Shown piece by piece: positions 44,865 to 53,502 of a stretch of 64,000 nt of DNA. Within the stretch, counting starts at the first letter, position 1. The number at the start of each line of letters is the position of its first letter. The stretch comes from an uncultured Kiritimatiellota bacterium. Lineage in GTDB: Bacteria; Verrucomicrobiota; Kiritimatiellia; RFP12; DVOR01. The DNA is taken from assembly GCA_944389585.1 (NCBI GenBank), contig CALXMW010000007.1, positions 1 through 64,000 on the forward strand, in the 5' to 3' direction. The notes beneath the pieces were generated by a model that saw nothing but the letters and a program-made list of their open reading frames with translations, was not told the DNA's origin and ran no database searches. Position numbers and translations under genes: made by a program.

Positions 44865-46217
44865 ATGGCCACCGACATGACCAACGGTTCGCCGCTCCGG
44901 CTGTTGGTGGCCTTTTCGTGGCCCCTGCTGGTGGGCAACGTCATCCAGATGGCGTATGCGCTGGCGGACATGGTCATCGTGGGGCGCCTGCTGGGGCGGG
45001 AGGCGTTGGCGGCGGTGGGGAGCGTGGGCTCGACGATTTTCGTGGTGCTGGGGTTTGTCTTCGGCGTCACGGCGGGCGTGGCGGTGGTGACGGCGCAGCG
45101 TTTCGGGGCGGGGGACCCGCGCGGCGTGCGCCAATCCGTCGGCACGGGGGCGTGGGTGTGCGCGGCCATCGCGGGGGCGGTGACGGCGGCGTGCTGGCTG
45201 GGCACGGAGGCCATCCTGCGCCTGCTGAACACGCCGCCGGACATCTTCGAGCAGACGCGCGCGTACCTTTCGGTCAGCTTCCTGGGCACGCCGTTCATGG
45301 TCTTCTTCAACTTCCAGAGCGCCACGTTGCGCGCGCTTGGCGACAGCCGCACGCCGCTCTTTTTCCTGGCCGGCGCGTCGTTGCTGAACGTCGTGCTGGA
45401 CATCCTTTTCATCACGGTCTTCGGGATGGGCGTGGCCGGCGCGGCGTGGGCCACCAACACGGCCATCCTGGCCTCGGCGCTCACCTGCCTGGCCTGCGTC
45501 ACGGGGCGTTTGCCGGAGCTTCGGCTGCGCCTGTCGGATTGGCGGCCGCGGCCGCGGATGGCGCTGCGGCAGCTGTGGATCGCCGTGCCGATGGGGCTGC
45601 AGTTCTCGGTGACGGGGCTGGGCGCGATGGTGCTGCAGGCGGCCATCAACACCTTCGGCGTGGCGCTCGTGGCGGGGATGACGGCGGCGCGGAACGTGGA
45701 GAACGTGGCGTGCCAGCTGCCGGTGGCGCTCGGCCAGGCCATGGCCACCTACGCGGCGCAGAATTACGGCGCGGGCAAGCTGGGGCGCATCCGCGCGGGG
45801 GTGCGGGCCTCGGTGTTGGTCTCGGTCGTCTCCGGGCTGGCGATGACGGCGCTGGCGCTGTGCTTTGGAGACCTGTTCGTCTCGGCGTTCCTCAGGGAGC
45901 GGAGCGAGGAGGTGCTGGCCGTGGGGCGGCGGATGCTGTGGGTGTGCGCGCCCTTCTTCGTGCCGTTGGGGCTCATCTTCATCTTCCGCAACACGCTCCA
46001 GGGCATCGGCCGCTCCTGCCTGCCCATGCTGGCGGGGTTCGTGGAGATGGCGATGCGCGCGGGCGTGGCGCTGGGGCTGCTCCGGCTGCTGGGCGTGAAC
46101 GCCGTCTATTGGGGCGACCCCGCGGCGTGGGTGGGCGCGGCGGCGTTGCTGGTCGTGGCCTATTGGGCCTACACGCGCCGCTGGCCGCATGAACGGGGGG
46201 CCGAGCCATGCCCCTGA
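44865..46217 (+). CDS. MATE-family efflux transporter
   Basis: 450 residues with 12 membrane segments. Opens NGSPLRLLVAFSWPLLVGNV and has the internal two-fold repeat of MATE proteins (ALADMVIVGRLLGREALAAV; second half PMGLQFSVTGLGAMVLQAAI). Cation-coupled export of drugs or metabolites. Confidence 0.9.
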   Translation: MATDMTNGSPLRLLVAFSWPLLVGNVIQMAYALADMVIVGRLLGREALAAVGSVGSTIFVVLGFVFGVTAGVAVVTAQRFGAGDPRGVRQSVGTGAWVCAAIAGAVTAACWLGTEAILRLLNTPPDIFEQTRAYLSVSFLGTPFMVFFNFQSATLRALGDSRTPLFFLAGASLLNVVLDILFITVFGMGVAGAAWATNTAILASALTCLACVTGRLPELRLRLSDWRPRPRMALRQLWIAVPMGLQFSVTGLGAMVLQAAINTFGVALVAGMTAARNVENVACQLPVALGQAMATYAAQNYGAGKLGRIRAGVRASVLVSVVSGLAMTALALCFGDLFVSAFLRERSEEVLAVGRRMLWVCAPFFVPLGLIFIFRNTLQGIGRSCLPMLAGFVEMAMRAGVALGLLRLLGVNAVYWGDPAAWVGAAALLVVAYWAYTRRWPHERGAEPCP

Positions 46218-47326
46218 GCCTGGCCGCCGCGCTCCGTTTCCTGCGGGCCAACGCCGTCACGGCCGTCTCGCTGTTGGCCGCGGCGCTCTCTTTCCTGCTG
46301 GTGGAGGCCCCTGGCGCGTGGTGGCGGGCCATCGACCTGCGCACGCTGAACCTGCTTTTCTGCCTGATGGTGGTGGTGGCCGGGCTGCGCGGGTGCGCGC
46401 TTTTCCGCGTGCTGGCGCAGTCGCTGCTGGCCGGGCGCACGCGCTTCCGATCGCTGGCGCACACGCTGGTGCAGCTTCCGTTTTGGATCTCGATGGTGGC
46501 GACGAACGACGTCGCGCTCATCGCCCTGGTCCCCTTCGCCATCTACGCGCTCGACCGCCTGGGCCTGCGCCGCCGCCTGCCCGGCCTCGTCGCCCTGCAG
46601 ACCGTCGCGGCGAACCTCGGCTCCATCGCCACGCCCGTCGGCAACCCGCAGAACCTCTTTCTTTACACCGCGTACGCCATCCCGGCGGCGGACTTTTTCG
46701 CGGCCACGCTCCCCGTCGCCTTCGGCGGCGCGCTCCTGCTCTTCGCCCTCACGCACGCCCTGCGGGATGAGCCCATCGACTTCCACTTCGAGCACCGCCG
46801 CACCCTGGCCCACCCGCGCAAGGCCGTGCTCTGCGGCGCGCTCTTCCTGCTCTGCCTGCTGACGGTCTTCCGTCTCTTGCCACACGGGTGGCTCTTCGGG
46901 ATCGTCCTCGGCGCGACGCTTCTCTTTTACCGCGCCGCCCTGCGCGGCGTCGACTACGGCCTGTTGCTCACCTTCGTGGGCTTCTTCGTCTTCTCGGGCA
47001 ACCTCGGGCGCATCCCCGCCGTCGACGCGCTTCTTGGGCGGCTCCTCGAGGACCACGCGCAGGCCACCGCCGCGCTCGCCTCGCAAGTCCTCTCCAACGT
47101 CCCCGCCGCCATCCTCCTCTCTCCCTTCACCGACGACTGGGCCGGCCTGCTCTGGGGCGCCGACATCGGCGCCTTCGGCACCCCCGTCGCCTCCCTGGCC
47201 AGCCTCATCTCCCTGGGGCTTTACCTCCGCGAGCCGGACGCGCGCCCGTGGCGCTACCTGCTGCTCTTCACGCTCCTGAACCTTGCCTTCCTTTGCGTCC
47301 TCTCCGCCCTCACCCTCATCCTGTGA
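46208..47326 (+). CDS. SLC13/ArsB-type anion permease
   Basis: 372 residues, about 10 membrane segments. SMVATNDVALIALVPF, NLGSIATPVGNPQNLFLY and SNVPAAILLSPFTDDW are the two SNVP/NP-type hairpins of the ion-transporter superfamily. Substrate (dicarboxylate, citrate or sodium) unknown. Overlaps the MATE gene by 10 bp and the convergent hydE-like gene by 11 bp. Confidence 0.85.
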   Translation: MPLSLAAALRFLRANAVTAVSLLAAALSFLLVEAPGAWWRAIDLRTLNLLFCLMVVVAGLRGCALFRVLAQSLLAGRTRFRSLAHTLVQLPFWISMVATNDVALIALVPFAIYALDRLGLRRRLPGLVALQTVAANLGSIATPVGNPQNLFLYTAYAIPAADFFAATLPVAFGGALLLFALTHALRDEPIDFHFEHRRTLAHPRKAVLCGALFLLCLLTVFRLLPHGWLFGIVLGATLLFYRAALRGVDYGLLLTFVGFFVFSGNLGRIPAVDALLGRLLEDHAQATAALASQVLSNVPAAILLSPFTDDWAGLLWGADIGAFGTPVASLASLISLGLYLREPDARPWRYLLLFTLLNLAFLCVLSALTLIL

Positions 47327-48311
47327 CCTGGCGGAGGCCGAGGGTCGCGAGGTCGGCGCGGAGGGCGTCGATGGCGTCGGCCTGGGGGGCGACGACGCAG
47401 ATTTTCCCCGGGTAGATCTGGTAATCCGCGCGGTAGGCCGCCGGCGTCAGGTTCGGCATGAAGACGTTGGCGCCGCTGGAGAGCCCGCGCAGGCGCCCGT
47501 TCGCCGGGTCGAGCGTCGAGAGCGCGGTGGTCGAGGGGATGTTCGCGTGGGGCAGGAGGAGGCGCGCCAGCGCGTAGCACCGGCACGTGAAGTCCACGTC
47601 CACGGGCACCCCGCTCGGCGTCTTGTCCCGCCCCAACGGCGTGCCGGGGTGGGCCAGGTAAGGCCCCAGCCCCACCATGTCCGCGTTCAGCTCCCGGAGC
47701 GTGAGCAGGTCGTCCGCCACCGATTCAAGCGTCTGCCCCGGCAGGCCCAGCATCATCCCGCCGCCGATCGCGTAGCCCTGCGCCTTCATCCGGCGCAGCT
47801 GGGCCAGGCGCGGGTGCTCGCCGCCCACGGGCGCGCCGGGGTGGATGCGCGCGAAGAGGGCGCGGTCGGTGGTCTCGAAACGCAGGAGGTAACGCGCCGC
47901 CCCCGCCTCGCGCCACGCCGCCGTGTCGGCCTCCGTGCGCTCGCCCAACGAGAGGGTGACGTGCTGGCCCGTCTCGCCCCGCACGCGCCGCACCAGCTCG
48001 GCCACGCGCCGGCGCGTCCACAGCGCCGGGCATTCGCCGGCCTGCAGCACCACGGTGCCGAAGCCCAGCTCCCGCGCCAGGCGCGCGCAGGCGACGACCT
48101 CGTCGTCGCGCATGGCGTAGCGGTGCGCCGCCGCGTTGGAGCGGCGCATCCCGCAATAGAGGCAGTCGCGGTCGCAGACGCTGGAAAGCTCGATCAGGCC
48201 GCGGAAGAAGACGCCGTCGCCCTTCGTCTCGGCGCGGACCGCCCGGGCTTGGGCGAAGAGCGCCTCGCCCTCCGGCGCGCGGAGCGCCGCCAAGATTTCC
48301 GCCTTGTCCAT
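47316..48311 (-). CDS. hydE: Radical SAM maturase HydE-like
   Basis: 331 residues from ATG 48311. Radical-SAM cluster C46-x3-C50-x2-C53 in CDRDCLYCGMR, which is the HydE form; GTVVLQAGE and GGGMMLGLPGQT follow the family. HydE helps build the active-site cofactor of [FeFe]-hydrogenase. hydF, hydG and hydrogenase are not nearby. A biotin-synthase-like paralog is the alternative. Confidence 0.78.
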   Translation of the reverse strand: MDKAEILAALRAPEGEALFAQARAVRAETKGDGVFFRGLIELSSVCDRDCLYCGMRRSNAAAHRYAMRDDEVVACARLARELGFGTVVLQAGECPALWTRRRVAELVRRVRGETGQHVTLSLGERTEADTAAWREAGAARYLLRFETTDRALFARIHPGAPVGGEHPRLAQLRRMKAQGYAIGGGMMLGLPGQTLESVADDLLTLRELNADMVGLGPYLAHPGTPLGRDKTPSGVPVDVDFTCRCYALARLLLPHANIPSTTALSTLDPANGRLRGLSSGANVFMPNLTPAAYRADYQIYPGKICVVAPQADAIDALRADLATLGLRQVTG

Positions 48312-48322
48312 GGCCGGCACGC

Positions 48323-49921
48323 TCACGCCCGCTCCAGGAGGCGGCCGCGGCGCGGGGCGGAGGGGTTGAGCTGGCCGCCCATGAGGACGGGCGAGCCGTT
48401 CACGAGCACCGTGTCCACGCCCGTGGCGAAGCGGTGCGGGTGGGCGTAGTCGGCCGCGTCGCGCCACGCCGCGGGGTCGATGAGCGCCAGGTCGGCGAAG
48501 AACCCTTCCCTCACCAGCCCGCGCCTGGGGATGGCGAAGGCGTGCGCCGGCAGGCCCGTCATGCGGCGGAAGGCCTCCTCCGGCGGCAACCCGAGGCGCT
48601 CGGTGAGCGTGCGGAAGAAGCGCGGGTGCGTGCCGTAGGCGCGCGGGTGCGGCCAATCGCGCCCCAGCGGCCCCCACGGCGCGCGCAACGAGGCGTCCGA
48701 GCCGGGCATCACCCACGGCCGGGCCAGGATCTTGAGCAGGTTGTCCTCGCACATCCCGAAGAAGAAGGCCCCCGTGCGGCTGCGGTCGGCCCGCAGGATG
48801 CGCACCGCCGCCTCGCCGAAGGAACACCCCCACGCCGCCATGACCTCGGCGAGCGTCCGCCCCGAGAGGGGGCGCGTCTCGGGCGCCCACGTGCCGCCGA
48901 CCATCACCTCGCGCGGGTCGCGCCCCGAGGCGTCGAGCGCGGCGGCGATGCGCCGTGCGTCGGCCGGGTCATCCAGATGGGCGAGGATGGCCGCGTTGCC
49001 GCCCGCCGCCGCCCAGTCGGGCAAGACGATGTCCAGATCCGTCCCCGCCGAAAGGTAGGGGTAGCGGTCGGAATGGAGCCACAGACCCTCGGCGCGCGCG
49101 GCCTCGATCTTGCCGATGGCCGCCTCGGCCTTGCGCCAGTTGGCGCGGCCCGAGGTCTTGAGGTGGGAGATTTGGGCGTGGATGCCCGTGGCGCGGACGA
49201 GCGCGAGCACCTCGTCGATGGCCTCCAGGAGGCGGTCGCCCTCGCTGCGCATATGCGTGGCGTACATCCCCCCGCGCCTGGCGCACGCCCCGGCCAGGGC
49301 CAGCACCTCCCCCGGCGCGCTGTGGACGCCCGGGTGGTAGACCAGCCCCGTCGTCAGCCCCCAGGCTCCCTCGTCGAGCGCCTGCTCCAGCACGCGGGCC
49401 ATCTGGGCGACCTCGTCGGCCGTCGCCGGGCGCGGCGCGTCGCCCATCACGCCCTTTCGGATGGTGTTGTGGCCCGCGAAGAGGATCAGGTTCGTCGCCG
49501 GCCGGGCCGCCTCGAGGCAGACGCGGTAATCGGCCACCGTGCCCCAATTCGGCCCCGGCCCCGCGTGGCCCGGGCGCGGCGGATAGGTCTGCGCCTCCCA
49601 ATCCGAGGGCAGGCGCGCCCCGTTCAGGCGCGGCGCTGCGCTGCCGCCGCACTGCCCGCCGATTTCCGTGGTCACGCCCTGGGCCAACTTGCTGGGGCAC
49701 ATCGGCTCCAAGAGCAGGAAGGCGTCCGAGTGGGTGTGCGCGTCGATGAGCCCCGGCGTCAGCCACAGGCCCCGCGCGTCGCGGCGCTCCCGCGCCTCCG
49801 CCTGTGCCAGGTCGCCGACGGCCGCGATTGTCTCCCCCCGCACGCCCACGTCCGCCGTGAAGGGTTTGGCGCCCGTGCCGTCGAAGACCGTCGCCCCGCA
49901 AAACAGAAAGTCAAAGTCCAT
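48323..49921 (-). CDS. N-acyl-D-amino-acid deacylase (amidohydrolase family)
   Basis: 532 residues. GLIDAHTHSDAF gives the metal-binding HxH; ATHMRSEGDRLLEAIDEVLA, HAQISHLKTSG and the late VMPGSDAS are D-aminoacylase landmarks. Removes N-acyl groups from D-amino acids, perhaps from peptidoglycan-derived material. A TGGTACAAT -10 element (complement of 49928-49936) lies 6 bp before the ATG. Confidence 0.85.
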   Translation of the reverse strand: MDFDFLFCGATVFDGTGAKPFTADVGVRGETIAAVGDLAQAEARERRDARGLWLTPGLIDAHTHSDAFLLLEPMCPSKLAQGVTTEIGGQCGGSAAPRLNGARLPSDWEAQTYPPRPGHAGPGPNWGTVADYRVCLEAARPATNLILFAGHNTIRKGVMGDAPRPATADEVAQMARVLEQALDEGAWGLTTGLVYHPGVHSAPGEVLALAGACARRGGMYATHMRSEGDRLLEAIDEVLALVRATGIHAQISHLKTSGRANWRKAEAAIGKIEAARAEGLWLHSDRYPYLSAGTDLDIVLPDWAAAGGNAAILAHLDDPADARRIAAALDASGRDPREVMVGGTWAPETRPLSGRTLAEVMAAWGCSFGEAAVRILRADRSRTGAFFFGMCEDNLLKILARPWVMPGSDASLRAPWGPLGRDWPHPRAYGTHPRFFRTLTERLGLPPEEAFRRMTGLPAHAFAIPRRGLVREGFFADLALIDPAAWRDAADYAHPHRFATGVDTVLVNGSPVLMGGQLNPSAPRRGRLLERA

Positions 49922-49965
49922 GCCCTTATTGTACCACTTCCGGTCGTTTCGCCCCGGCGCGAAAA

Positions 49966-49999
49966 AGGCCCCCGGCGTTCTCCGCCGGGGGCCTTTTTT
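49966..49999. terminator. Terminator after the PEP-CTERM gene
   Basis: AAAAAGGCCCCCGGCG paired with CGCCGGGGGCCTTTTTT; symmetric and works in both directions. Confidence 0.8.
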
Positions 50000-50015
50000 G
50001 TGGGTTGCCGAGGGC

Positions 50016-50675
50016 TTAGGCCACGCGGCGGCGGAGGGCCACGCCGGCCACGCCGAGGGCGAGCAGCGCCAGGGCGGTGGGCTCGGGCACCACGGCCACG
50101 CCGGTCTTCACCGTCAGGTCGCTGAAGACGACGTCGCCGGTGTCCGTGTTGGAGCCGTTCGCGAGCGGCGCGTTGCCGGAGCTGTCCCGCTGGCCCCAGT
50201 TGATCACGGGGTTGCCGTCCGGGATGGTGGTGGTCGTGGCGATCAGCGTGTCGTTGACGTAGAGCGCCAGCATCTCCCCGTTGCAGGAGAGCGTGAGCTC
50301 ATAGGTCTTGCCGGCCTGGAGCTTGGCGGCGCCGATGGCCGTCACGGTCCCGGCGAGCTTGCCGGGAACGATGTTGCCGTTGGCGTCCGCGGAGCTGTTG
50401 TACATGTCCGCCATCAGGTAGCTGGAGTCATCGATGCCGAAGATGCCGGGATAGCGCTGGTTGGAGCCTGCCGGGTATTGGTCGAGCGAGAAGTTCTCGC
50501 CGAGCGTGAGGGTGACCTTGGCGGACCATGCCGTCGCGCCGTTCAGGGCCAGCGTGTGCGAGCCCTTGGAGGCGTTGGTCTCCACGCTCGTGGCGCCCGA
50601 CCAGTCGATGTTCAAGGCCTGGGCGGCGCCGAGGGCCAGGGCGGCGCAGGCCGCGGTGAGGAGTGTGCGTTTCAT
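50016..50675 (-). CDS. PEP-CTERM surface protein
   Basis: 219 residues from ATG 50675: signal peptide MKRTLLTAACAALALGAAQA, a LamG-like beta domain (TLGENFSLDQYPAGSNQRYP... YELTLSCNGEMLALYVNDTL) and the sorting tail VPEPTALALLALGVAGVAL plus Arg cluster. Exported and trimmed by an exosortase. Two paralogs are in this window. Confidence 0.9.
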   Translation of the reverse strand: MKRTLLTAACAALALGAAQALNIDWSGATSVETNASKGSHTLALNGATAWSAKVTLTLGENFSLDQYPAGSNQRYPGIFGIDDSSYLMADMYNSSADANGNIVPGKLAGTVTAIGAAKLQAGKTYELTLSCNGEMLALYVNDTLIATTTTIPDGNPVINWGQRDSSGNAPLANGSNTDTGDVVFSDLTVKTGVAVVPEPTALALLALGVAGVALRRRVA

Positions 50676-50754
50676 GTGGGTGTGGGGCTCCTTTCGCCCC
50701 GTTGCGGAATCGGAAGCGGCCTGGGACGAGAAGGCCCCTTTCGATGTCACTTAC

Positions 50755-50885
50755 GAGGCCTTAGGAATGCCCTACCAAGAACAACGAAAGGGGCAAATGC
50801 AGGTGCATTTGCTCACTTCGCGGACGCTTGGTGAAAGTTCCTAAGTGTCGTAGGTCGTCCGCGTTGTGTCGCCACAACGCTTGGG
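50755..50885. ncRNA. Structured leader or small RNA candidate
   Basis: The gap 50676-51111 has no gene. It holds four strong complementary pairs: CTTAGGAA/TTCCTAAG (50760 and 50838), GCAAATGC-AGGT-GCATTTGC (50793-50812), CGCGGACG/CGTCCGCG (50819 and 50856, crossing the first pair) and GCGTTGTG-TCGC-CACAACGC (50861-50880). It lies in the 5' leader side of the PEP-CTERM gene; an upstream TGCTATTCC -10-like site is at 50915-50923. Confidence 0.4.
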
Positions 50886-51111
50886 TGTGCCGGCTCATCC
50901 CGGGACGTATCAATGGAATAGCACAACGCGGCGGGGGGCGGCCACCTTTTTTTGCCCGTCGGTTTGGCGGGGGCTTCCGGGAAAGGCCGCGCCCGGGGTC
51001 GTTGTTGGTCTCTGGCGAGGGGCGCCCGCGCAAATCGCGCGTTGCTTCGTGGGTCATGCAGACCCAGTTTGGCGGCTGTTTATTGATTGGCCGGGGCGGG
51101 GGTGGGCGGGG

Positions 51112-53448
51112 TTATTCGGCGCGGGCGTCTTCGATGCGTTTGTCGATGAGGCGGCGGACGAGGCCGCGCGCGGCGGGTTTGCCGATGGCGTAGAGGTCGG
51201 CGGCGTGGCGGCGGCAGGCGCGGGCGAAGGGGGTGTCTTTGCGGGCGTCGGCGTAGTCCCACCAGCGGTCGGCGAGGTCGAGGGCGGCTTCGGCGCTGGG
51301 GGGGCTGTCCATGGCTTCGTCGGCGGCGAGCGCGGCGAGGGTTTTGTCGTCGCAGACGGCGAGGGCGCCGAGGGTTTCGTCGTCCCATTGCCCCAGTTGG
51401 GCGAGGGTCTCGCCGTAGAGGCGGGTGGCCTTGGGGTCGCCGTCGGCGGCGGCTTCGCGGAGGGAGGCGAGCTTGGCCTGGGCGGCGCGGGCCTTGTCGA
51501 CGTCGGCGAGGGTGCGTTTCCATTCGGCGTGGGTCTTGCCTTTGGCGAGCCACCGGTCGATCTGCGCGGTGAGGTTCTTGACGGATCGGACGAGCGCGGG
51601 GCGGTCGCCCCTGAGGGCGAAGTCGAGGACGAAGCGGGCGTGGGCGATGGCGGCGTCGGGGTCCTTGGCGGCGGTGTCGCGGAGGGCTTCCTTGAGGATG
51701 GCCGCGGCCTCGGCGTCCTTGACGGCGCCGGGGAAGGCGCGCTCGCGCAGGGCCAGGACCCGGAGGGCGGCGTCTGGGCGGCCTTCCTTGACGAGGGCGT
51801 TTTCGGCGCGGGAGAGGAGGGCGAGGCGCGTGGCGTCTCCCTCGGCCTCGGAGACCATCTGGAGGAGGCCCTTGGCGTCGACTTCCTCGCCGCCGAGGAG
51901 CTCGTCGAGGAGGTCGCGGGCTTCGGCCAGGTCGGCGGCGGAGGGGAGTGGCGCGCCGTCGGGGAGGGTGGGGAGGTCGATGGGCGTGCCGGCGGGGGCG
52001 GCCTTTGGGGCGTCTGGGAGGCGGAGGCCGGGGCGGGCGGCGCGGAAGGTGGGCTTGGCGGCGGCGCGGGGCGCGGCGAGGGGCTGCCTGCCGTCGGTCT
52101 TGAGGAGGCCGGCGACGTAGCCGATTTCCTCGGGGGTGAGGGCGCGGCCGAAGATTTTGAGGTCGTCGACGACGAAGCCCTGGAGGTCGGCGCCGGGGGT
52201 CATGAGTTCCTCTGATCCGCCGTAGAGGGTGCCGAACTGGAGGCCCATGACGTCGAGGCGGCCGTTCGGGAGGGGCGGGGTGGCGGAGCCTTGGCGTTTG
52301 CCGTCGACCCAGAGGGAGAGCTCGCTGCGCTCGTGGCGGATGGCGTAGCAGTGGAAGGCCGAGGAGGCGTCCGGCAGGCGGACGGCGATGGGGTCGAAGG
52401 GGAACTTTTTGGAGTCGGTGCGGAGCACGACGGTGTCGCCCTCGCCGCGTTCCAGGCGGAGGTGGTCGTGCCAGGGGGAGCCGGTGGCGTTGCCGAGGGC
52501 GAGGCAGAGGAGGATGCTGCCGGGGGTGGCGCCGAACTTGCCGACGACGACGAAGGTGGCGGTGTCACCGGTGGCGAGGGGCTGGGATTCGAGGGCGTCC
52601 TTGTGGGTGTAGTAGCGGACGGAGGTGCCTTCGCCGCTCGGGGTGCGGAGGTGCTCGCGGCCGCCTTCCGCTACGAGACGGTGGCCGTAGAGCCAGTTGG
52701 TTCGGCCCGGGCCACCGTCGCCGCAAATCCAGTGGTAGGGCGGCTGGGGGCGCTCCTCGGGCGGGGTGGCGCGGGTGATGAGGGCGCGGGCGGCGTCCTG
52801 GGGGGTGAAGTCCTCGGAGAGGGGCTCGTCGTAGAGGGCGACGCGGCTGATGGCGGCGCCTTCGCCCTCGAGGACGAGGGAGGCCAGGCAGTTTTGGAGG
52901 ATGTTGGTCAGCTGGCAGTGGTAGGCCTGCCCGTCGACCACGATGACGCAGGGGGTTGTCCTAGGGGTGCCGCCGGTCGGGAACTTGGGGAAGGAGAGGG
53001 CCACGTGGACCCACTTGCCCACGAGGTCGGCGGGGAAGGGGACGATGGCGGTGGTGCCGGCGCCGTGGCGGTTGAGGATGAGCCTGTAGCCGCCGCCTTT
53101 GTCGGGATCCAGCCACAGGGAGATGGTGTTGTGCTCGTGGTGGCCCGTGCCGGGCATGGCGTTGAAACGGACGATGCCCTTGGCTTTGTGGGGACTTTTG
53201 GGGACGTAGACCCAGGCCGAGAAGGTCATCCCGGAGAGGCCGTACCAACCGACCCCGCGGGCGCCGCGTCTGATGGTAGGGGCGACTTCGCGGATTTGGG
53301 GATAGTCGTCTGCCGCGAAGTGGACCCGGGAGGTCAGCGGCTCGCGGTCGCCGGGCCAAGTGAAGATGGGCGTGGGTGCGGCGGCGCGGGCAATCGCGGC
53401 GGTGAGGATGCCGAGGCAGAGCAAGGCGAGGGTGCGGGTGGTGCGCAT
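51112..53448 (-). CDS. Exported LamG/concanavalin-like protein with TPR-like C-terminus
   Basis: 778 residues. Signal peptide (MRTTRTLALLCLGILTAAIA RAA), two LamG/concanavalin-like domains (about 60-220 and 280-455; HNTISLWLDPDKGGGYRLIL; DLQGFVVDDLKIFGRALTPE) and a helical repeat region (about 510-770). No PEP-CTERM tail, unlike its neighbours. May bind polysaccharide at the surface. Confidence 0.8.
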   Translation of the reverse strand: MRTTRTLALLCLGILTAAIARAAAPTPIFTWPGDREPLTSRVHFAADDYPQIREVAPTIRRGARGVGWYGLSGMTFSAWVYVPKSPHKAKGIVRFNAMPGTGHHEHNTISLWLDPDKGGGYRLILNRHGAGTTAIVPFPADLVGKWVHVALSFPKFPTGGTPRTTPCVIVVDGQAYHCQLTNILQNCLASLVLEGEGAAISRVALYDEPLSEDFTPQDAARALITRATPPEERPQPPYHWICGDGGPGRTNWLYGHRLVAEGGREHLRTPSGEGTSVRYYTHKDALESQPLATGDTATFVVVGKFGATPGSILLCLALGNATGSPWHDHLRLERGEGDTVVLRTDSKKFPFDPIAVRLPDASSAFHCYAIRHERSELSLWVDGKRQGSATPPLPNGRLDVMGLQFGTLYGGSEELMTPGADLQGFVVDDLKIFGRALTPEEIGYVAGLLKTDGRQPLAAPRAAAKPTFRAARPGLRLPDAPKAAPAGTPIDLPTLPDGAPLPSAADLAEARDLLDELLGGEEVDAKGLLQMVSEAEGDATRLALLSRAENALVKEGRPDAALRVLALRERAFPGAVKDAEAAAILKEALRDTAAKDPDAAIAHARFVLDFALRGDRPALVRSVKNLTAQIDRWLAKGKTHAEWKRTLADVDKARAAQAKLASLREAAADGDPKATRLYGETLAQLGQWDDETLGALAVCDDKTLAALAADEAMDSPPSAEAALDLADRWWDYADARKDTPFARACRRHAADLYAIGKPAARGLVRRLIDKRIEDARAE

Positions 53449-53502
53449 GAGGGAGGCTCCTGCCGGGATCGGCGCTGGCGGGGTGTGGGGGGCCGGTCGC
53501 CC

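Noticed and set aside
50905..50945. Sigma-54 promoter for the PEP-CTERM gene
   Set aside because: PEP-CTERM genes in other bacteria are often sigma-54 dependent, but GG and GC do not have the required 10-bp spacing here.
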